Part shown: positions 18,517 through 27,696 of the stretch, in pieces
Layout of the letters: each line of letters opens with the position of its first letter
Numbering within the stretch: the first letter of the stretch is position 1
DNA from: Aurantiochytrium sp. KH105
Lineage: Eukaryota; Sar; Bigyra; Thraustochytrida; Thraustochytriidae
Direction of reading: 5' to 3'
Length of the DNA stretch: 64,000 bases
Assembly: GCA_003116975.1 (NCBI GenBank)
Contig: BGKB01000038.1
Coordinates: 62,001-126,000 of the forward strand
Notes under the pieces: model-generated
Databases searched by the model: none
Seen by the model: the letters and a program-made list of their open reading frames with translations, nothing else
What the model was told of the DNA's origin: nothing
Program-made: the position numbers and the translations under genes

Positions 18517-19579
18517 TCAGGTCATGAAAATCGCACAAATGTTTGTGATCCAAGAGATCGGGATGATGAAAAACATGTGGACCAAAACGTACTTCCACGA
18601 GCGAGAGGGCCGACGCACAAGGAGAGGATCCCGTTGCTGTTGTGCATCGCCGGCAACTCGCTCAAGCGTCGCAACGCGATCGGAAATGACTCCATCGACC
18701 CCGATCGCGATGCAATAGCGCATCTGCTCTTCGGCGTTGACCGTCCAGCAAAATACCTTTTTCCCATGTCGGTGCATGTAGTTGACGAAAGTTGGCGTAA
18801 TAGCAAGAACGTTGGGACTGTAACCATCGACGTAGTCGATCCTGGCCAAGGTGGAGGCCCAACGCCAGGGGAAACACAAAAGATGGCACTCGATCTCTGG
18901 CGCAAGCTCCTTGATTGTGCGCAGATAGCTTTCGATAAAGGAGTGTACAATCACAACATGTTGCGCATCCGCAGCCTTGATGATTTTAACAACTTCCTCT
19001 GCAAGGTTCTTGTACGCCGCGGGGCCACTCCACGTAAACATGCGGAATTTGAGCTCGATGAGAAACTTTGCACCATCGGACCTCGACGTGAAGATTTCAA
19101 GCGCCTCGGAGAGGAGCGGAACACGCTCTCCTTGAAATTCGCTGCCCTTTTTCACCCCGGCGTCAAGCGCCTTGAGCTCTTGAAGCGTCAAGTTTGCGAC
19201 GGCGCCGGTCCCATCCGTGGTCCGGTCGACGGTGGCATCATGCATGATGACCACCTCGCTGCAGCGTCATAAGCGATATATAAAGGAACGAAGGAAAGCG
19301 CGCAAGGTCTGTTAGTGAACGGCTGTGGCACTGTACGCGTTGCAAATGTACGTACCCGGTCTTGCAGAACTGTACGTCACACTCGACGACTGTCGCGCCC
19401 GCCTCGAGAGCTTTAGCAAAGGCAAGACATGTGTTCTCCGGATACTCTTCGCTAAAGCCGCGATGTGCTACAAGTGTTGGCGAAAGGCTTGCGCCCTCGA
19501 GGCTACTGCTCGCAGGTGGTGGGCCACCATCCCACTCATCGCTCGGCTCAACTTTGACGATGACCTCCTTTGTCTGCAT
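18517..19579 (-). CDS. Glycerophosphodiester phosphodiesterase with C-terminal membrane segment (two exons)
   Basis: GDPD-family phospholipid or glycerophosphodiester hydrolase. Exons 19579-19356 and 19258-18517 give 321 aa. The catalytic motifs are in order: HRG at 39-41 with SEEYPENT, ECD at 66-68 (metal ligands), and HD at 81-82 followed by VDRTTDGTG. FLIELKF supplies the usual Glu/Lys, and WTVN and GVDGVISD close the barrel. A hydrophobic segment at about 296-321 ends the protein, suggesting a tail anchor. Yeast Pgc1, a phosphatidylglycerol phospholipase C, has the same length and plan, so that is the best functional guess. An in-frame TAG just upstream supports the start at 19579. It is divergent from the acetolactate synthase gene. 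Confidence 0.9.
19259..19355 (-). other. Intron of GDPD gene (97 bp)
   Basis: GTACGT donor at 19355 and CTGCAG acceptor ending at 19259, phase 2 in a Gly codon. Splicing joins FCKTG to EVVIMHD, giving the expected GDPD spacing between the two active-site motifs. Confidence 0.92.
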
Positions 19580-20655
19580 CTTCACGATGGCCTTGTCGAC
19601 GTCCTAGCGACAGCAACTTGCGCGTTGTGCGCGACCACCAGGCAGTATCAGCACGCCCAGCGAGCACGGAGCTTGCGAAGAGGTTCTACAAGTCGTCGCT
19701 CACAAGCTTTGCCTCAACGCAACCAGGCCCAGGCCTACTTTCACTTTCACACCGACTGTGTTTCGCTCTAGGCCCTAGGAAAGGGCAAAGCGCAAGATGC
19801 TCAACTGTGAAGAAAGGTTGCGCGCAAGCGACTGCGGTTGCGAGAATGAGGATTACTGGCAGCCTGTTCAGAAGATGAAAATCCGCGATGGATCAGTGCC
19901 ATTCGCGCCTGACGCCTGGGCGAGACAAGTCAACTCGTTTCACTGGCATGCGGCGCGCGCTTCCTTGCATCTTCTCGCAATCGCTAGCTAAAAATTTTCA
20001 GTTTTGTAACCTCCTCCCAACCGCCAATCGCCGTTTCAGCTGCTCACTGTCAGTCGGCAGCGGGCGCTGTTCCAGCACCGAGGTCGCGCGTGGCCGCGCC
20101 TGAACTGCTGCTGCTGCTGCTGCTGCTGGCACGTCAAGTATTAGGAGCGCAGCGAGGAGCCTGTTACCGGAACACCAGCCAGCAGCCGCAGCACGACCGC
20201 CAGCCAGGCTGCGCCAGCCAGGGGAAAGCAAGCCCGAAGGGGAGGAAGGCGGCGTGTGCAAACTAACGTTGACCACTGGCGCCCGACAGACAGATAGCAC
20301 AAGCAGCAGCCAGAAGCTGGCTGGCAGCACACAAGTGCAGAATGCGCGAAAGATGCACTTGCGCGCGACGGCCGCGCACTTGCGGGCGCCGCGCGGAACA
20401 GTGCGGAAAGGAGCGGTGCAGGCGCCGCGCGGAGCCGTGCAGCGCAGTACTGCGCAGAAGGGAGCGCGGCGGGGAACGAACGGTGTATAACGCAGTGGCG
20501 CGGGCCGCCGCACACAGAAGTATACGCGGGCCGAAGTCGGGGTCGCGCGCGGGAAGTGCGGAATGGGGGGAAGGGAAAGGGGAGATGAAAGAGAGAGAGT
20601 ATAAAGAAAAGAAAGAAAGCTCGGAGCCACGCGAGGAGAGAGAAGGAAAGAAAAA

Positions 20656-20686
<31 letters not shown>

Positions 20687-20862
20687 CAAGGCGCAGCAAG
20701 GCAGAGCAGAGCAAAGCCAAAGCAGACCCAGACCCGGCCGAGGGAGGAGCGCGCGCAGCACCCGCGCGGCGAGCGAGCACGGCGCGCGAGCGATCGAGCG
20801 AGCGGGCGCGCGAGCGAGCAAGACTTGCTGCGAGCGAGTGACCGGGCGGCCGAGCGAGAAGG
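19580..20862. other. Divergent intergenic region GDPD / acetolactate synthase
   Basis: This is 1.28 kb with an (AAAG)n microsatellite at about 20656-20687 and imperfect GCGCCGCGCGGA repeats at about 20385-20430. A GAGCGAGC-rich run at about 20768-20855 probably forms the 5' UTR of the synthase gene. No other gene is seen. Confidence 0.55.
20656..20687. repeat. (AAAG)n microsatellite
   Basis: About eight copies of AAAG upstream of the acetolactate synthase start; the complement of the (TTTC)n found upstream of the SDR gene at 4389. Confidence 0.85.
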
Positions 20863-22908
20863 ATGAGCGCGACCCGCGCGGCGACGAGGACAGCGGCGGC
20901 GCTGTCCTCGGCGCTGACGACGCCTGCAAAGCAGCAGCAGCAGCAGCTGCGCGCGGGCACGGCACGGCTGGCGGCCGCCGCGTTCTCGTCCGGCACGGGC
21001 GGAGACGCGGCCAAGAAGGCGGCCGCGGCGAGGTCGTTCTCTACGGGACGCGGCCCCAACGCGACGCGCGAGAAGAGCTCGCTGGCCACGCTCCAGGCGG
21101 CGACGGACGATGCGCGCTTCGTCGGCCTGACCGGCGCCCAGATCTTTCATGAGCTCATGCGCGAGCACCAGGTGGACACCATCTTCGGCTACCCTGGCGG
21201 CGCCATTCTGCCCGTCTTTGATGCCATCTTCGAGAGCGACGCCTTCAAGTTCATTCTCGCCCGCCATGAGCAGGGCGCCGGCCACATGGCCGAGGGCTAC
21301 GCGCGCGCCACGGGCAAGCCCGGTGTCGTCCTCGTCACCTCGGGCCCTGGAGCCACCAACACCATTACCCCGATCATGGATGCTTACATGGACGGTACGC
21401 CCCTGCTCGTGTTCACTGGCCAGGTGCCCACCTCTGCTGTCGGCACGGACGCTTTCCAGGAGTGTGACATTGTTGGTATCAGCCGCGCGTGCACCAAGTG
21501 GAACGTGATGGTCAAGGACGTGAAGGAGCTCCCGCGCCGCATCAATGAGGCCTTTGAGATCGCCATGAGCGGCCGCCCGGGTCCCGTGCTCGTCGATCTC
21601 CCCAAGGATGTGACCGCTGTTGAGCTCAAGGAAATGCCCGACAGCTCCCCCCAGGTTGCTGTGCGCCAGAAGCAAAAGGTCGAACTTTTCCACAAAGAGC
21701 GCATTGGCGCCCCTGGCACGGCCGACTTCAAGCTCATCGCCGAGATGATCAACCGTGCGGAGCGTCCCATCATCTATGCTGGCCAGGGTGTTATGCAGAG
21801 CCCGTTGAACGGCCCGGCTGTGCTCAAGGAGTTCGCGGAGAAGGCTAACATTCCCGTGACCACCACCATGCAGGGTCTCGGCGGCTTTGACGAGCGTAGT
21901 CCCCTCTCCCTCAAGATGCTCGGCATGCACGGCTCTGCCTACGCCAACTACTCGATGCAGAACGCCGATCTTGTCCTGGCGCTCGGTGCCCGCTTTGATG
22001 ATCGTGTGACGGGCCGCGTTGACGCCTTTGCTCCGGAGGCTCGCCGTGCCGAGCGCGAGGGCCGCGGCGGCATCGTTCACTTTGAGATCTCCCCCAAGAA
22101 CCTCCACAAGGTCGTCCAGCCCACCGTCGCGGTCCTCGGCGACGTGGTCGAGAACCTTGCCAACGTCACGCCCCACGTGCAGCGCCAGGAGCGCGAGCCG
22201 TGGTTTGCGCAGATCGCCGAATGGAAGGAGAAGTTCCCTTTTCTGCTCGAGTCTGTTGATTCGGACGACAAGGTTCTCAAGCCGCAGCAGGTCCTCACGG
22301 AGCTCAACAAGCAGATTCTCGAGATTCAGGAGAAGGACGCCGACCAGGAGGTCTACATCACCACGGGTGTCGGAAGCCACCAGATGCAGGCAGCGCAGTT
22401 CCTCACCTGGACCAAGCCGCGCCAGTGGATCTCCTCGGGTGGCGCCGGCACCATGGGCTACGGCCTTCCCTCGGCCATTGGCGCCAAGATTGCCAAGCCC
22501 GATGCTATTGTTATTGACATCGATGGTGATGCCTCTTATTCGATGACCGGTATGGAGCTGATCACAGCTGCCGAATTCAAGGTTGGTGTGAAGATTCTTC
22601 TCTTGCAAAACAACTTTCAGGGCATGGTCAAGAACTGGCAGGATCTCTTTTACGACAAGCGCTACTCGGGCACTGCCATGTTCAACCCGCGCTTCGACAA
22701 GGTCGCCGATGCTATGCGTGCCAAGGGTCTCTACTGCGCGAAGCAGTCCGAGCTCAAGGACAAGATCAAGGAGTTTCTCGAGTACGATGAGGGTCCCGTC
22801 CTCCTTGAGGTTTTCGTGGACAAGGACACGCTCGTCTTGCCCATGGTCCCCGCTGGCTTTCCGCTCCACGAGATGGTCCTCGAGCCGCCTAAGCCCAAGG
22901 ACGCCTAA
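20863..22908 (+). CDS. ILV2: Acetolactate (acetohydroxyacid) synthase, catalytic subunit
   Basis: ThDP-dependent first common step of valine, leucine and isoleucine synthesis. 681 aa. Residues 1 to about 85 are Ala/Ser/Arg/Thr-rich without acidic residues in the first part, typical of an organelle (probably mitochondrial) targeting sequence. The enzyme core follows: [11 protein letters not shown], the catalytic Glu at about 136 in [37 protein letters not shown], and the ThDP/Mg motif DGDASYSMT through [18 protein letters not shown] keeps the Trp that lines the herbicide site. The DGDAS and QGMV...W patterns are nearer to fungal than plant enzymes. No regulatory small subunit gene lies in the window. 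Codon choice is strongly G/C-biased, suggesting high expression. Confidence 0.97.
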   Translation: MSATRAATRTAAALSSALTTPAKQQQQQLRAGTARLAAAAFSSGTGGDAAKKAAAARSFSTGRGPNATREKSSLATLQAATDDARFVGLTGAQIFHELMREHQVDTIFGYPGGAILPVFDAIFESDAFKFILARHEQGAGHMAEGYARATGKPGVVLVTSGPGATNTITPIMDAYMDGTPLLVFTGQVPTSAVGTDAFQECDIVGISRACTKWNVMVKDVKELPRRINEAFEIAMSGRPGPVLVDLPKDVTAVELKEMPDSSPQVAVRQKQKVELFHKERIGAPGTADFKLIAEMINRAERPIIYAGQGVMQSPLNGPAVLKEFAEKANIPVTTTMQGLGGFDERSPLSLKMLGMHGSAYANYSMQNADLVLALGARFDDRVTGRVDAFAPEARRAEREGRGGIVHFEISPKNLHKVVQPTVAVLGDVVENLANVTPHVQRQEREPWFAQIAEWKEKFPFLLESVDSDDKVLKPQQVLTELNKQILEIQEKDADQEVYITTGVGSHQMQAAQFLTWTKPRQWISSGGAGTMGYGLPSAIGAKIAKPDAIVIDIDGDASYSMTGMELITAAEFKVGVKILLLQNNFQGMVKNWQDLFYDKRYSGTAMFNPRFDKVADAMRAKGLYCAKQSELKDKIKEFLEYDEGPVLLEVFVDKDTLVLPMVPAGFPLHEMVLEPPKPKDA

Positions 22909-25442
22909 GTTCTTTTTCCATGGCGGGCGGGTGGGCGGGCGAGCGAGTGAGCGCGCCAGCGCTTCGCTTCGCTTCGCTTTGCCTTGCTTTGCTTTGCTTC
23001 ACACAATCTAAAGTATGAATTCAAGTTTTCTTGCTTGTCGGCGTCTGCCTGTCAACCAGCCAGCCATCCGGTCGGCCGTTGCGCGTCCGGTGCGATTCGA
23101 TCCATTCATCCGATGAATTCCGCCCCCCCCTCACGTCCGTCTGCGCACGGTCCCTGCACCATCACGCCAGGGCCAACGCGCCGCTCAGCTCGGCCCGTCG
23201 ACGACTCGTATGTCACATATCTGCATTTGAGTTTTCTACGCAAAGATCTTCGGGGTCCTCGCTCGTTGCTGTCGGCCAGGGCAGTTGGTCGGATCCTCCT
23301 GGCCGCCGCTGCCGCTGCCGCCTGCAGCCGTGGACGCGGATCGCCGCCGAGACGCTGCAGCAGGCTGCTCTGACGCGAGCTCGCCGCGGCCGCGCGATTT
23401 CTGCCCAAGGAAGACATGCCGAAGCGAGCGGGTTCTGCAGGATGCTGGCTAAAGAGAGACACTGGGGTCAAGGAGAACCGGTACCCGGATCATTATACAA
23501 TTCCTCCCCTCGGGCTCGTCCTTGTCCGTCGACGTTTCGAGACGCGAAGCGTGTGCAGACCCCTTTCGCGCGCGGCCAGGCGCGAATGAACCAACCAGAA
23601 GAAGAAGCAGAACGCGGCCAGATTTCGGCGCTGGCTGCAGGATGCTGGCTAAAGAGAGACACTGGGGTTAGATAGTCCAGGAGAACCGGGTACCCGGAAT
23701 TCATTATACAATTCCCCCAACAGGCTCGTCCTTGTCCGTCGACGTTTCGAGACGCGAAGCGAGCGCAGACCCCTTTCGCGCGCGGACAGGCGCGAATGAA
23801 CCAGCCAGAAGAAGAAGCAGAACGCGGCGCTGCAGCTGGCTGCAGGATGCTGGCTAAAGAGAGAGTCGAGGAGAACCGGGTACCCGGAATTCATTATACA
23901 ATTCCCTCCCTCGGGCTCGTCTTTGTCCGTCGACGTTTCGAGACGCGAAGCGTGTGCAGACCCCTTTCGCGCGCGGCCAGGCGCGAATGAACCAACCAGA
24001 AGAAGAAGCAGAACGCGGCCAGGTTTCGGCGCTGCAGCTGGCTGCAGGATACTGGCTAAAGAGAGACACCGGGGTTAGATAGTCTAGGAGAACCGGGTAC
24101 CCGATTATCCAATTCCCCCCCTCAGGCTCAGTCCTTGTCCATCGCGCTCCCGCGACGCGGAGCGAGAGCGCAAACCCCTTTCGCGCGGCCAAGCGCGAAT
24201 GGACGAGGATGCGGCCAGAATTTCGGCGCTGGCACACTCCAATCGAGCAAGTAGCCAGCACAAGTTCTCCACGGCCGGCAGTGGTCGGTCGTTAGAGGGA
24301 GAGTGTAAAGGCCCGCCTGGAGTCCAAACCCGCGTAATTTCTCCGCGCATCGCCGCCATGCCGCCTCCCGCCTGTCGCTGGCCGCGACCTGCTGCACCAG
24401 CCATGGCAGAGCACGGCAGTGGCAACATGCGGCAACGGCCGCCTGGGTCCCGGGGGCGGCCGTCGTCGCGTCAAAGAGAGTGGGTGTACCCGGTTCCTTG
24501 CAGGTCCCCGCAGGTTCTCCCCACAGTGGAAGTACTAGCGTCGCCTAAGCGAGCTTAGCGGTCGCGGAGCAGACGGCGAGAACCTGCAGCGCGCGGGCGC
24601 GAGGCAGTTCTGCAATTTGCGGAGAACCTCGCTCCGGCGCAAGCGCAGCGAGCGCGGCAAGAGCGGCAAGCGCGGCAAGCGCGAGGCGATCGCGAGGCGA
24701 AGCGGCTGCGAGAGGCGCCGGCTGCGAGAAGGCTTCAGTTTTGGCTTGGGGTGGCGCGTGGCAAGAGATGGATGGCCAGGTACGTCGGCGTGCGCGCGCG
24801 CGGGGAGAAGGGGGCAGACGCGCGAGCCTGCGAGCAAGCGAGCAAGCGAGCAAGCAATCAAGCGCCCGAGAAAATGCCACGGAACGCGCGTTTTTCGTTT
24901 GGTGATTTTTCATGTATGCGGGGAGACTTCGATGGCCGGCAAGGCGTGGAAGGCCAGAAGATGCTGACAGCTTCGATCGGTCTGCGGCTCGAGCAGAAAA
25001 GTGGCAAGAGGCGGCATTTTATGCCCCGACCTCTTGTCTCCTCTTGAGCTTGCCTCTTGAGCTTGCCTCTTGAGCTTGCACGTACACTCGTCGCTAGAAA
25101 GAGTCTTTTCTCGTTCAGCGCGCATCGTCTTCGCCTTGCCCTGGATCATACATGCGACAATTCTGGGTCGAAGCAATCAACTAATGATGAAATGACATGC
25201 AATGCATGTATGATGCGCCGCGCCAGCCAGGTCCCTTTGCACGTACTTTTCAAAAAGGAAGGTCTCTTCCCCGTGCAGCGAAAAGTGAGGAAATCGTCGG
25301 TGTGAGTGCTTTTGTGCTGTATGTCCAAATCCTCCGACTAACAGAACAATGCTGTATCTGGCCTAGTCCTCGTGCTAGTAGCCAAAAGCCACCCACGTCC
25401 GAAACGAGTTCTCGGTTGACATTTCTCTCTCTCTCGCCCCTG
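22909..25442. other. 2.5-kb intergenic region with satellite-like array
   Basis: Downstream of the synthase gene is a CTTCG/CTTTG pentamer run (about 22962-23000), then the ~200-bp tandem array at 23430-24236. GC-rich low-complexity sequence follows (GCGAGCGAGCAAGC around 24820-24860), then a three-copy TGAGCTTGCCTCT repeat at about 25044-25080. No convincing gene is seen. Confidence 0.6.
23430..24236. repeat. Four-copy tandem array, period ~200-205 bp
   Basis: The anchor GATGCTGGCTAAAGAGAG recurs at 23441, 23641, 23846 and (as GATACTGGCT) 24048. Units share GAGAACCGGGTACCCGG with the 12-bp palindrome CCGGGTACCCGG (slightly damaged in units 1 and 4), CATTATACAATTCC, GGCTCGTC-TTGTCCGTCGACG, CCCCTTTCGCGCGCGG and CCAGAAGAAGAAGCAGAACG. 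The fourth unit is the most diverged. Frames across the array have no homology I recognise. Confidence 0.88.
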
Positions 25443-26921
25443 ATGCTTTCCCAGGAGGAAGACAATTACGAGTCTTACACACGAGAAAGTTATGATGTTG
25501 ATCTGCAGACATCGGAGGAGGTGCACTTTACTGGTACCCGAGCAAACAAGCTACCTTACCTGGTGCCCCAGATTAAACTAACTCGCGCTGTCCCTGGTGG
25601 CACCTTCGAGGGTGACCAAAAAGAATTGAGCTTTCGCCACGACTGCACGCCACCACCTTCTCCATCCTCAAATGCTCATGAACACACTCGCCTGACCGCT
25701 CCTCGCGAGTCGGCATCAAGTTTTCGTAGTCTAAACGAACGTTCGAGAATTGTGCGAGAGAGCAGAGATTCGAGTGGCCAGAATGAGAAGGTCACGCAGA
25801 GACATCCGGTCGCGTCGAGGAAATTTGAGGATATATCTCGCGAAGAACCGTACCCCACGCTCAAAACGGATGCTGCTTCGCAAGCGCCGAACATGCGAGT
25901 GCGTTTATATCGTCGCTTCGTCTACTGCATTGATCAAATCAAGTTGCATCTTGCCCCAAGTTGCTCGCCGTGCGGACGAGCAGAGATAAATTCTCAACAG
26001 CAGAACAGCGCTTCCGAAAAGCTTTTGTCAACTCAACATCCTGACGAAGACCGATCCGAAACGAGTTTATCGGACCAACAACCTCAAGACGAAATCGAGG
26101 ATCCATCAATTGTGCGTCTTCGGCCTGACAAAGATGTTATGCGCGGAGAGACACAGCTGACAAGCCAGAAATTTCCCAATGGCATGTATCCTATTACAAC
26201 AGACGATCGGTTTGCAGAATATGCCGAGCTCTCTGAAAACGCCTTGCAAATAGGTCGCAGTGTTTTCCTTCCCCTTGCTCAGGAAAATTCCGAACCCGGC
26301 ACCGACGCAGATCGCGAAGAGGAAAACGCGCGATCCAAATTTCTGATCAAGACCCCACGGGCCCTCGGTTTTTTTGGAAAAGGTGACAAGGACATTTCGC
26401 GTTTGCTGCACATGTTGCTCATACCAAAACCTAGGTCGACTGCGATCGTGTCCCTTCCCGACCAGGGCAGCAGCAACAGCGACAACGACTCTTTCATCCC
26501 CTGGGTGTTTGCACTGACGCCAGACGATCTTGATCTTTTGTATGAAATGCGGGAGATGGGACTCGACTTCCTTCGACAGGAGGAAAATACGCAATGGTTC
26601 TATCAAAGATATGCGCATTTGGACGTTCAGACCGACCTTCTGGGCTTCGCCTTGAGGGAATGGCTCTCCCCAGACCACATCCAATTCGGGTTCCACATTC
26701 GGCCAACTGTCGGATATTTACACATGCACATGCTCGTAGGTCCTCTCACTGAGTTCGGAGCCGACTATGAGGAAAGGTGGATATCGTTGGAAAGAGTCAT
26801 CTCTGAACTTAAAGCGAATCGTTCCATGGACGAGGTTCTTCACGAGGCAAAACGAAGGTATCAACCTAAGAGTTGTATTGGTGATGAAGAGGAGGATATC
26901 AGCGACCAGATTAGTTTGTAA
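25443..26921 (+). CDS. HIT-fold (histidine triad-like) protein, paralogue B
   Basis: 492 aa from the ATG at 25443 (an ATG at 25197 in the same frame is possible, but the added 82 residues look like leader sequence). The first ~310 residues are polar and probably disordered. The last ~180 match the HIT-like half of the gene at 6.0-7.1 kb: LLHMLLIPKP, FALTPDDLDLLYEMREMG, then FGFHIRPTVGYLHMHMLVGPLTEFGA. As in paralogue A, the HxHxH triad reads Y-L-H-M-H. Sequence divergence outside the motifs shows an old duplication. Biochemical role is unknown. Confidence 0.7.
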   Translation: MLSQEEDNYESYTRESYDVDLQTSEEVHFTGTRANKLPYLVPQIKLTRAVPGGTFEGDQKELSFRHDCTPPPSPSSNAHEHTRLTAPRESASSFRSLNERSRIVRESRDSSGQNEKVTQRHPVASRKFEDISREEPYPTLKTDAASQAPNMRVRLYRRFVYCIDQIKLHLAPSCSPCGRAEINSQQQNSASEKLLSTQHPDEDRSETSLSDQQPQDEIEDPSIVRLRPDKDVMRGETQLTSQKFPNGMYPITTDDRFAEYAELSENALQIGRSVFLPLAQENSEPGTDADREEENARSKFLIKTPRALGFFGKGDKDISRLLHMLLIPKPRSTAIVSLPDQGSSNSDNDSFIPWVFALTPDDLDLLYEMREMGLDFLRQEENTQWFYQRYAHLDVQTDLLGFALREWLSPDHIQFGFHIRPTVGYLHMHMLVGPLTEFGADYEERWISLERVISELKANRSMDEVLHEAKRRYQPKSCIGDEEEDISDQISL

Positions 26922-27696
26922 GGAGACCCTGCGCACGTGTAATAATCTCTGTCATCCTTTCTCCCTTCCTTTTTCCCCTCTCCAACCCCTTCTTTCCCTT
27001 TTCTAAAAGGTGGTGATTATTGCAGAGCAGCTATCTGTTCACCAATGCTACACCTTGCGTGATTCGACTTGTTATGCAAGAAGGAGTCTTGACGAGCAAG
27101 TCGTCTCGATAAAGGCAAGTAACTCTGACGAGCAAAGATCCTTGACAAGCAAATTTCGTTAACCAGCAAGCATCTTGAGAGAAACCCATTCAAGTGATCT
27201 CCTCGCGCGATAAAGTCTCTCCTCCTCACCCACGCGGGGAAGTAATTTTTCTTTTCGTCCTCAGCTTTGCCATGCACATAGAGTCAGGCAATCAAAATAA
27301 TAATAAAAGAAGAAACAAAATGGGAGGCATTGTATACAGTATACGTGAAATCTGTAGGAAAACCAGTTCACCAGTCACGCATACGAAATGGTGGGAAGTT
27401 CCATCCAAAGCATTCCTTTACCGTTAGTGCAAATACGATCGCAGAGGCCAGGCTGAGGCCAACGTGACGTAAATCCAGAAGAAGCGCCTCTGTTCTCGCC
27501 GATTATCAGGTCCGAAGGGAAACACCGGCCCGCGGAGAACGCCCGCGGAGAACCTGCGGCTAATTCTGGGTACCCACGGTCGTTGGGACCCGTGAAAAAA
27601 AAAAAAATCCTTGACAGACCACGTTCTTGACTCGAAATCCCCAAGGCGACCAAAGCGCCCGGACATGAACCAAAACGACAACTCAGAAGCGCACAG
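26922..27696. other. Intergenic between HIT paralogue B and A2M genes
   Basis: A 775-bp gap starting with a CT-rich tract (26955-27000). It then has three loosely repeated GACGAGCAA-type stretches (about 27090-27170) and a 13-14 base A run at about 27594-27607. No gene is seen. Confidence 0.5.

Noticed and set aside
20263..22869. 868-residue open frame antisense to acetolactate synthase
   Set aside because: It mirrors the synthase gene's strong G/C third-position bias, has no recognisable domain and lies wholly antisense to a certain gene.
23480..23705. Vector polylinker contamination (GGTACCCGG with GAATTC)
   Set aside because: The sites are embedded in a diverging natural repeat and the order does not match a standard polylinker.
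23430..24236. CRISPR-like or coding interpretation of the 200-bp array
   Set aside because: Whole units repeat, not short repeats with unique spacers, and the genome is eukaryotic. The repeated short frames have no homology and shift between units.
24535..25047. Arg/Ala-rich frames in the GC-rich stretch before HIT paralogue B
   Set aside because: Composition-driven by GCGAGC-type sequence, no conserved motif, overlapping frames on both strands.
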